Assembly (NCBI GenBank): GCA_049688015.1
Contig: JBAVJZ010000141.1
Span: 1-11,920 of the forward strand
DNA: 11,920 nucleotides
Direction of reading: 5' to 3'
Origin: CSP1-8 sp049688015
Lineage (GTDB): Bacteria > Desulfobacterota > Deferrimicrobia > Deferrimicrobiales > Deferrimicrobiaceae
Position 1 is the first letter of the stretch, and every line of letters begins with the position of its first letter. The notes beneath the pieces were generated by a model, which worked only from the letters and a program-made list of their open reading frames with translations, was not told where the DNA came from and did no database searches. The translations under genes and the position numbers were made by a program. Positions 6,461 to 11,920 of the stretch are shown here, one piece after another.

Positions 6461-6475
6461 CGGAACAACGTTCCG
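6461..6475 (-). promoter_or_regulatory. Candidate operator upstream of livG
   Basis: A perfect palindrome, CGGAAC-AAC-GTTCCG, lies 47 bases upstream of the livG TTG start. On the minus strand the right arm contains TTGTTC, which with an 18-bp spacer leads to TAAAAC, a weak sigma-70-like pair. A repressor or activator of the importer could bind here. The palindrome is direct observation. The promoter is weak and the regulator is unknown. Confidence 0.35.
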
Positions 6476-6694
6476 GGCATCCGGTCCCGGATTGACTTCA
6501 TCTTTCCTTCGTTCGTTTTGTTTAATGGGAATAAAACCAACAATCTGTCGCCGCTGCGGACCCGGCAATTTCTTTAAAACCGCATTTGCCGATCCCCTCG
6601 CCCGCAACTGTAGATGCCATGAATTATCACCGAATTTCGGGAGGATTGCAACGAAACGGGAGTCCGCGGGCATGGGCGTTCGGGCGACCTGAGG

Positions 6695-6723
6695 TTCATG
6701 CGTATGAGCCGTTGTAGTATACT
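6695..6723 (+). promoter_or_regulatory. Candidate promoter of the RNB-domain gene
   Basis: TTCATG (6695-6700), a 17-bp spacer and TATACT (6718-6723; 5 of 6 match to TATAAT) lie about 50 bases before the ATG at 6775. The -35 is poor (3 of 6). A GGAGG at 6760-6764 precedes the start codon at 10-base spacing. Spacing and position support a sigma-70 promoter, but it was judged by eye only. Confidence 0.45.
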
Positions 6724-6774
6724 GCCTCCGGCCATGCCCCCGGCAGAATCCTTGTCTCCGGAGGATCGAGGAAT

Positions 6775-8241
6775 ATGGAATCCGACCGAAAACGCTCCAC
6801 CCTGAGGCGGATCGCCCGTCGGGCGATGATCGAGCGCGGGTTTCTGCCCGACTTCTCCCGCGCGTCGCTCGCCGAGATCGACGGTATGCGGGCGACGGCA
6901 GCCGGGAATCCCGGGTGGCGGCGCGACATGCGCGACCTCCCCTGGGCGTCGATCGACAACGACGACTCCCGTGACCTGGACCAGCTCACCGTCGCCGTGA
7001 CGATGCCGGAGAGCACGGTGAAGATCCTCGTCGCGGTCGCGGATGTGGACGCCCTCGTCAGGCAGGGAAAGGCGGTCGACGACCACGCCCGGCATAACAC
7101 CACCTCCGTCTATACCGCCGCCGAGATCTTTCCCATGCTTCCCGAGAAGCTGTCGACCGATCTCACGTCGCTTGGCTACCGGGAAGATCGCCCCGCCATC
7201 ATCATCGAAATGGTCTTCGGCGAGGATGGGTCGCTTCGCTCCTCGGATCTCTACGGTGCGATGGTCCGCAACTGCGCCAAGCTTGCCTACAACAGCGTCG
7301 CGGCCTGGCTGGAGGGCGAAGGACCCGCTCCGGGGCCGATCGCAGACGTCGAGGGACTCGCCGGGAACCTGCGCATCCAGGACCGTGTAGCGCAACAGCT
7401 GAAGGCGTTCCGGCACGAGCACGGAGCGCTGGACCTGGAAACGATCGAGGCGCGCCCGGTGTTCGACGGGGACGTGATCCGGGACCTGGAAACCGAGCGG
7501 AGGAATCGCGCGAAAGAACTCATCGAGGATTTCATGATCGCGGCCAACGGGGTGACCGCGCGGTACCTGAAAGCCAGGAAGTATCCCTCCCTGCGGCGCG
7601 TCGTCCGTTCCCCCAAGCGGTGGGAACGGATCGTCGAAGTGGCGTCCCGATACGGGACGACGCTTCCGCCGGAACCCGACCCGAAGGCCCTGGCGCAGTT
7701 CCTTGCGCTGCGCAAGGCCGCCGATCCTGTCCGCTTTCCCGATCTCTCGCTCACCATCATCAAGCTGATGGGGGCCGGCGAATACGTGCCCGAATTTCCG
7801 GAGGAGACGGCTCCCGGTCATTTCGGGCTCGCGGTCAGGAATTACGCCCACTCCACGGCACCGAACCGTCGGTACCCCGATCTCATAACCCAACGGCTGC
7901 TCAAGGCCGCCCTCACGGGATCGCCGATGCCGTATGGCCGCGACGAGTTGGTGGAGCTGGGCCGCCACTGCACCGAAAAGGAGAACGACGCGAACAAGGT
8001 CGAGCGCCTGGTCGGAAAATCCGCGGCGGCCATGCTGCTGGCGCCGAGAACCGGGGAGCGGTTCGACGCTATCGTCACCGGCGCAGCGGACAAAGGGACC
8101 TGGGTCCGTCTCCTCCACCCCCCCGTGGAAGGCAAGCTGGTTCAAGGCTTCAAAGGGGCCGATGTCGGCGAAAGGCTTCTCGTGCAACTGGTCCACACGG
8201 ACGTGGAACGGGGGTACATCGACTTCAAGAAGGTCGATTGA
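6775..8241 (+). CDS. Compact RNase II/R-like RNB-domain ribonuclease with C-terminal S1-like domain
   Basis: A 488-residue protein of the RNB exoribonuclease superfamily (3'-to-5' RNA degradation). The catalytic loop is ASIDNDDSRDLDQLTVAV (residues 58-75). Asp61, Asp67 and Asp69 match three of the four metal-binding aspartates of E. coli RNase II, but the fourth position is Gln70. The second core block, YAHSTAPNRRYPDLITQR (357-374), corresponds to the RNase II/R YAHFTSPIRRYPDL motif. Residues from about 425 to the end look like a small OB/S1 RNA-binding domain. It lacks the two N-terminal cold-shock domains of RNase II and RNase R and is shorter than both. The AsmA-family gene follows 61 bases downstream on the same strand. 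The family is clear. Substrate and activity are open. Confidence 0.88.
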   Translation: MESDRKRSTLRRIARRAMIERGFLPDFSRASLAEIDGMRATAAGNPGWRRDMRDLPWASIDNDDSRDLDQLTVAVTMPESTVKILVAVADVDALVRQGKAVDDHARHNTTSVYTAAEIFPMLPEKLSTDLTSLGYREDRPAIIIEMVFGEDGSLRSSDLYGAMVRNCAKLAYNSVAAWLEGEGPAPGPIADVEGLAGNLRIQDRVAQQLKAFRHEHGALDLETIEARPVFDGDVIRDLETERRNRAKELIEDFMIAANGVTARYLKARKYPSLRRVVRSPKRWERIVEVASRYGTTLPPEPDPKALAQFLALRKAADPVRFPDLSLTIIKLMGAGEYVPEFPEETAPGHFGLAVRNYAHSTAPNRRYPDLITQRLLKAALTGSPMPYGRDELVELGRHCTEKENDANKVERLVGKSAAAMLLAPRTGERFDAIVTGAADKGTWVRLLHPPVEGKLVQGFKGADVGERLLVQLVHTDVERGYIDFKKVD

Positions 8242-8302
8242 GGTAACGCCTTCGATCGAAGCCGGAATCTCCGGCAACGCTGTCGCAGGACGGGGATAAC
8301 GG

Positions 8303-9754
8303 ATGGCCAAATACCGGAAAATCGCCCTCTTTGTTGCCGGAGGGCTCTTTGCGGTTCTCCTCCTGGCGGCAGTCGCGCTGACTCTCTTCGTGGATGCGAA
8401 CGCGCACAAGCCCTGGCTGGAGGCGGCCGCCTCCGACGCCCTTGGGATGGAAGTCCGCATCGGCGGCAGGCTGGGGATCGGCCTCTTCCCCGGCTTCCAC
8501 GTCAAGCTGAAGGATGTGAGCATTCGGAACCGGGGGGCGGACGTCGCCTTCGCGAAGGAGACCATCCTCGGTATCGCACTTCTCCCCCTCCTCCACAAGG
8601 AAGTCCGGATCGTCAAGATCGGGATGAAGCGCCCCCGGATCTCCATCGAGCAGGACAGCGACGGAAATTTCAACTTCGAAACTCCGGAGGAGGAAGCCGG
8701 GACGAAGCCGGCCGAGGAGGCCGAAGGGACGCGATTTTCCCTGGACGTGAAGAAAATTTCCTTCTCGGACGGCGCCCTCTTCTACGCGGACAAAAAAACC
8801 GGGGAAGTACTCGAGGCCGGGGACTTCAACCTTTACGTGAGCAACTTGCGGCTGTCTGATCTAAAAAACTCGTATTTTCTGAAACGCCTTTCCTTTACGG
8901 CAAAGTTCGCATGCAAGGAGTTCCGCGAGGGGAGCCTGGCGGTCTCGAACCTGAAACTCCGGATCGAGGGCAAGGACGGCGTCCTCGATCTCCATCCGGC
9001 TACGATGCTCCTCTTCGGAGGGCAAGGGTCGGGGAGCCTCCGGGCGGACTTTTCGGGCTCCGTCCCCCAATACCACGTCCGCTATTCCCTGCCAGGGTTC
9101 CGCATCGAGGAGTTCCTCAAAACCCTGTCGCCGAAGAAGGCCGCGGAAGGGTCGATGGACTTCTCCGCCACCCTGTCGATGCGGGGAAAGACCACGAACG
9201 AGATGAAGCGGACCGCGAATGGCAAGGTCTCCCTTCTGAGCGAGAACCTGACGCTCGACGGTGTCGACCTCGACCGCACGGTGTCTCGATTCGAAGACAG
9301 CCAGAGCTTCAACCTCGTCGACGTGGGCGCCTTCTTCATTGCCGGCCCCTTCGCTTCGCTGATCACGAAGGGATATACCTTCGCGAGCCTCTTCCAGGGA
9401 TCCGGCGGCAGCAGCAGGATCCGGGAGCTCGTCTCCGACTGGGAGGTGGAACACGGCGTCGCGCGGGCGAAGGACGTGGCGATGGCGACGGACGAAAACC
9501 GGATCTCGCTCGTGGGAAGTCTCGATTTCGTAAACGAACGGTTCGATGATGTCACCATGGCGGTGGTCGACGGGAAGGGATGCGCCACGGTGCGCCAGAG
9601 GATCCGCGGCCCGTTCCGGAAACCGGAGGTAGAGAAGGTAAGTGTGGTCCAATCCGTCGCGGGGCCGATTCTCAAGCTGTTCAAGCAAGCGAAAAAACTC
9701 TTCGAAGGGCAGTGCGAAGTGTTCTACGCCGGCTCGGTGGCGCCGCCGAAATGA
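8303..9754 (+). CDS. AsmA-family envelope protein
   Basis: A 483-residue protein anchored by one N-terminal transmembrane helix (about residues 7-30) after the basic MAKYRK start. The rest is predicted to lie in the periplasm. The AsmA opening is clear: helix, then KPWLEAAASDALGMEVRIGG, then GLFPGFHVKLKDVSIRN, then a repeated beta-strand pattern (KRPRISIEQDSDGNFNFE). The C-terminal part continues in short beta-rich repeats, as in AsmA-like proteins implicated in outer-membrane lipid homeostasis and transport. It is shorter than E. coli AsmA (about 617 residues) but appears complete. The ATG at 8303 has only a weak GGGGAT upstream. It probably shares a transcript with the RNB-domain gene. Confidence 0.86.
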   Translation: MAKYRKIALFVAGGLFAVLLLAAVALTLFVDANAHKPWLEAAASDALGMEVRIGGRLGIGLFPGFHVKLKDVSIRNRGADVAFAKETILGIALLPLLHKEVRIVKIGMKRPRISIEQDSDGNFNFETPEEEAGTKPAEEAEGTRFSLDVKKISFSDGALFYADKKTGEVLEAGDFNLYVSNLRLSDLKNSYFLKRLSFTAKFACKEFREGSLAVSNLKLRIEGKDGVLDLHPATMLLFGGQGSGSLRADFSGSVPQYHVRYSLPGFRIEEFLKTLSPKKAAEGSMDFSATLSMRGKTTNEMKRTANGKVSLLSENLTLDGVDLDRTVSRFEDSQSFNLVDVGAFFIAGPFASLITKGYTFASLFQGSGGSSRIRELVSDWEVEHGVARAKDVAMATDENRISLVGSLDFVNERFDDVTMAVVDGKGCATVRQRIRGPFRKPEVEKVSVVQSVAGPILKLFKQAKKLFEGQCEVFYAGSVAPPK

Positions 9755-9801
9755 AGAAAGAACAGCCGCCGGCCATCATCCCCATCCTCCGAATGCTCTA
9801 A
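9751..9801 (+). pseudogene. Truncated start of a glyoxalase-superfamily gene
   Basis: The frame starts at an ATG that overlaps the stop of the AsmA-family gene (ATGA) and encodes only MKKEQPPAIIPILRML before TAA. The segment PAIIPILRM matches, from memory, the conserved beginning of a glyoxalase/bleomycin-resistance superfamily group whose members continue with FDEAKAREFY. Nothing downstream continues that fold in any plus-strand frame. The ATGA coupling and the family-like first residues suggest a real gene whose remainder was lost where the hydrolase segment begins (about 9790-9800). Sixteen residues are little evidence, so chance resemblance remains possible. Confidence 0.45.
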
Positions 9802-9957
9802 CCCATAGGACAAACACCGGTTCGAGAATCAGACAAACAGCGACTCGTATTTCGGACAGAAGCCGATAGGGAAGGCTGGCGGCCAGGATTACCATGTTGG
9901 AAACAAGAGAATGCCTGGCCTACCGGTTGAAGCACGAGGGAAAAAGGAGAATCAGTC

Positions 9958-11238
9958 ATGAACGGATTCTTGCGGGGAACCCTGTTGGCGGCCTTGTCGG
10001 GGATCGCACTTGTACTCGTCGGATGTGGCGGTGGGGGCGACAGCAGCAATCCGCCGGGCGCTTCGGCGCCGACCGCCGTCGTGCAGCCTTTGCCGTTGCC
10101 GGGGTCCTATCCGGTTGCATGCAGCAACGTCGTTCAGGATTTCAGTCAAGTGGGTGCCGGCGAGGACGTGACGAGCTATTGGGAAGGCAATCCGTCGGAC
10201 AACGGCGTGCCGCGTTATGTGACCGATCTGCTGGCGGACCCGGATAATACGCTGATCACCACGGTGACCGCACCGAATGACTCGGACCTCTACGGTTCGT
10301 TTGCCGGACAGCAGGTCACGTTCGTGGTGCTTGCGTGCTATCCCACTACGGCCGACAACCCCCATCCCGACTATCCGCTGCCGACCGGCAAGGTGGTGCC
10401 ACACATGCAGACCGGGTCGGATGCGCCGTTATTTGCGGACGCCTCGGCTCGTTATCCGGTGGTTGTGTTTTCGCATGGCTACAGCGGCAGCCCGCTCTCC
10501 AGCGACTACATTTCGGGGCTGTCCGTTTTTGCAAGTTACGGCTACGTTGTAATCGCCCCGTTTCACGGCGACCTGCGCTTTTCCGACCTCAAGATCGACA
10601 ACCTCAGCGACGTCATTGCCGTAGCGTTAAACTTGGACGACTTCACGGCGCTGCAGGCACTGCGACCGCTTTCGATATCCGCGGCGCTCGACCTCGTGCT
10701 CGCGCATCCGCAATGGAAAGATCACATCGATGCGACACAGATCGGCGGCTTCGGAGCGAGCATGGGCGGCGAAACAATGATGCTGTTGGGCGGTGCCGGC
10801 CTGAGCTTGACCTCATCCTACCTCGGAGGGTTGTCGTCGAAACCGGTCACCTACGATCCGCGGATCAAGGCGGCGGTCGGCTACGTGCCGTATTTCGGGC
10901 AGCCGTTCCTGCCTACATTCGGACGCGACCAGCAAGGGCTCGACGGCATCAATCTGCCGTTCCTCGGAATCAGCGGGACGGCGGACACGACCGCTCCGAT
11001 CATCGAAGTGGAGATCGGCATGTCGCGCCTCACCGGGACCCGCGAGCTGGTTGCCCTCTCAGGCGTGGAACACGGGTTCGACCTTGCCTCGACCAACGAC
11101 ATCTTCACGTGGACGCTTACGTTCCTCGACGCGGAGGTCCGTGGCAATCCGGCGACACAAGAGCTGCTCTCGACGATGGCGAGCGTAGCAGGTGGAGGCG
11201 ACGACAGCGTCGTGATCTACTACAACGGCCCGCCATAG
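9958..11238 (+). CDS. Outer-membrane-type lipoprotein alpha/beta hydrolase (PAF-acetylhydrolase / dienelactone hydrolase-like)
   Basis: A 426-residue predicted lipoprotein esterase or lipase. The signal peptide ends in the lipobox LVGC with lipidated Cys23, followed by a glycine-rich linker. Position +2 is Gly, not Asp, so outer-membrane sorting is expected. The hydrolase features are FSHGYSGSP (oxyanion region, His173-Gly174), nucleophile elbow GFGASMGGE with Ser268, a likely acid Asp343 in GISGTADTTAP, and His372 in VEHGFDL, all in alpha/beta-hydrolase order. Start: ATG at 9958 with AGGAG eight bases upstream. Codon choice differs from its neighbours: Gly GGC and Pro CCG dominate here, while the adjacent antiporter favours GGG and CCC. 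This suggests acquisition. The substrate is unknown; an ester or phospholipid-like substrate is inferred. Confidence 0.83.
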   Translation: MNGFLRGTLLAALSGIALVLVGCGGGGDSSNPPGASAPTAVVQPLPLPGSYPVACSNVVQDFSQVGAGEDVTSYWEGNPSDNGVPRYVTDLLADPDNTLITTVTAPNDSDLYGSFAGQQVTFVVLACYPTTADNPHPDYPLPTGKVVPHMQTGSDAPLFADASARYPVVVFSHGYSGSPLSSDYISGLSVFASYGYVVIAPFHGDLRFSDLKIDNLSDVIAVALNLDDFTALQALRPLSISAALDLVLAHPQWKDHIDATQIGGFGASMGGETMMLLGGAGLSLTSSYLGGLSSKPVTYDPRIKAAVGYVPYFGQPFLPTFGRDQQGLDGINLPFLGISGTADTTAPIIEVEIGMSRLTGTRELVALSGVEHGFDLASTNDIFTWTLTFLDAEVRGNPATQELLSTMASVAGGGDDSVVIYYNGPP

Positions 11239-11274
11239 ATGTGACAAGGGCGCGACGGCGCAAAAGGATTTTAC

Positions 11275-11920
11275 ATGGGGCTGTTCGAGATCGCGGCCGT
11301 CCTGATCGTCCTTACGGCGCTCTTCAGCTACGCCAATTACCGTACCCTCGGGCTCCCCACCACCATCGGCGTGATGGTCATCTCCATGCTGGTTTCGCTC
11401 GGGATCGCCGGGATGGGGCTGTTCGGACTGGGGGCGGTCCAGAGACAGTCGGCCAAGATTCTTGGGGGGATCGACTTCAACAAGGCGCTTCTCCACGGGA
11501 TGCTATCCTTCCTGTTGTTCGCCGGGGCCCTGCATATCAAGCTGGAGGAGCTATCAGGGCAGAAATGGGTAGTCGCGCTGCTGGCGACGGCGGGCGTGAT
11601 GGCCTCGACGTTCATCGTCGGGGGGTTCTCCTGGCTGCTCCTCATGGGCCTGGGCATACCGATCCCCTTCACCCACTGCCTGCTCTTCGGCGCCCTCATC
11701 TCCCCCACCGATCCGGTCGCCGTCCTCGGGATCCTGAAAACCGTCGGGATCCCGAAGAGCCTGGAAATGAAGATCGCCGGCGAGTCCCTCTTCAACGACG
11801 GGATCGGCGTGGTCGTTTTCGTGATCCTCCTCGAACTGTCCGGGGGAGGGGTCGACGTCACGGTCCGGCAAGCCTTTTCCCTGTTTCTCACGGAGACGGT
11901 GGGCGGTGCCGCGCTCGGCC
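11275..11920 (+). CDS. Na+/H+ antiporter of the CPA1 (NhaP-like) family, 3' end beyond the window
   Basis: An open frame of 215 complete codons from ATG at 11275 to the window edge, with no stop. It is a polytopic membrane protein whose hydrophobic helices begin at residue 2. Diagnostic CPA1 motifs are LISPTDPVAVLGILK (about 141-155, Asp146 in TDP) and AGESLFNDGIGVVVF (168-182, with the Asn174-Asp175 pair that forms the ion-binding site in NhaP/NHE-type exchangers). It is expected to exchange Na+ (or K+) for H+ across the inner membrane. AAGGA lies six bases before the start. The N-terminus looks complete for the family. The remaining half or more, including any C-terminal domain, is not visible. 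Confidence 0.92.
   Translation, partial: MGLFEIAAVLIVLTALFSYANYRTLGLPTTIGVMVISMLVSLGIAGMGLFGLGAVQRQSAKILGGIDFNKALLHGMLSFLLFAGALHIKLEELSGQKWVVALLATAGVMASTFIVGGFSWLLLMGLGIPIPFTHCLLFGALISPTDPVAVLGILKTVGIPKSLEMKIAGESLFNDGIGVVVFVILLELSGGGVDVTVRQAFSLFLTETVGGAALG

Larger units (their letters stand above)
6415..6774. other. Divergent intergenic control region (360 bp)
   Basis: This gap separates the minus-strand importer operon from the plus-strand RNB-domain gene, so it should hold both promoters. It is richer in A+T than the flanking genes, notably at 6430-6455 and 6505-6590. It contains the palindrome CGGAAC-AAC-GTTCCG (6461-6475), a second short palindrome CCGAATTTCGG (6630-6640) and a plus-strand promoter candidate near 6695-6723. 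I see no convincing small gene, tRNA or riboswitch fold. Short open frames crossing it have no ribosome binding site and no recognisable protein. Confidence 0.6.

Noticed and set aside
8251..8275. Palindrome TTCGATCGAA and small hairpin GCCGGA-ATC-TCCGGC between the RNB and AsmA genes
   Set aside because: The stem is only six base pairs with no T-tract, so it is not a convincing terminator. Such short palindromes are frequent in GC-rich sequence.
6574..8673. Very long minus-strand open frame (699 codons) opposite the RNB-domain gene
   Set aside because: It is antisense to a gene with clear RNB motifs and extends into the AsmA gene. Its translation has no recognisable domain and is rich in Arg, Pro and Gly, as expected of a shadow frame in GC-rich DNA.
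9881..9920. Inverted repeat GGCCAGG ... CCTGGCC upstream of the hydrolase
   Set aside because: Seven-base arms separated by 26 bases, with no T-tract and no second copy. Not enough to call an operator, attachment site or element end.

Overview
This window is GC-rich bacterial chromosomal DNA from a Gram-negative organism. The support is a periplasmic-binding-protein ABC importer, an AsmA-family envelope protein and a lipobox lipoprotein. GC-rich codon choice in most genes (ATC, CTC, CCC, GGG) and the gene content are compatible with a deltaproteobacterial-type lineage, but no rRNA or other phylogenetic marker is present, so this is only a guess. All genes from 58 to 6414 lie on the minus strand and all genes from 6775 to the end on the plus strand. 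The 360-base gap at 6415-6774 is a divergent control region.

Region 1 (58-1493, minus) holds two consecutive type II toxin-antitoxin modules. The first is an AbrB/SpoVT antitoxin followed by a PIN-domain toxin. The second is an AbrB/SpoVT antitoxin followed by a Doc/Fic-fold toxin. In both, the antitoxin has an ATG and a strong GGAGG ribosome binding site, while the toxin overlaps it by four bases and starts with a weak codon (TTG or GTG). Each module has short palindromes in its own promoter.

Region 2 (1537-6414, minus) is a complete branched-chain amino acid/amide-type ABC importer in the order livG, livF, substrate-binding protein, livH, livM, then a 53-residue membrane protein. A perfect 14-bp hairpin with a T-tract sits between the binding-protein gene and livH, which fits partial termination that makes more binding protein than permease. 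LivF has arginine in place of the Walker A lysine and lysine at the H-switch, while LivG is canonical.

Region 3 (6775-9754, plus) holds a compact RNase II/R-like RNB-domain protein, followed 61 bases later by an AsmA-family protein. Next comes a 16-codon reading frame that resembles the first residues of a glyoxalase-superfamily protein, cut short. A lipoprotein alpha/beta hydrolase with visibly different codon preference follows (9958-11238). The window then returns to host-like sequence with the start of a CPA1-type Na+/H+ antiporter (11275 to the edge). The simplest reading is that the hydrolase segment was inserted and destroyed a glyoxalase-like gene. No CRISPR array, tRNA, rRNA, transposase or phage gene was seen. 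I found no clear new multi-gene system. The best leads are the asymmetric LivF/LivG pair, the tandem AbrB-controlled toxin modules and the suspected hydrolase insertion.
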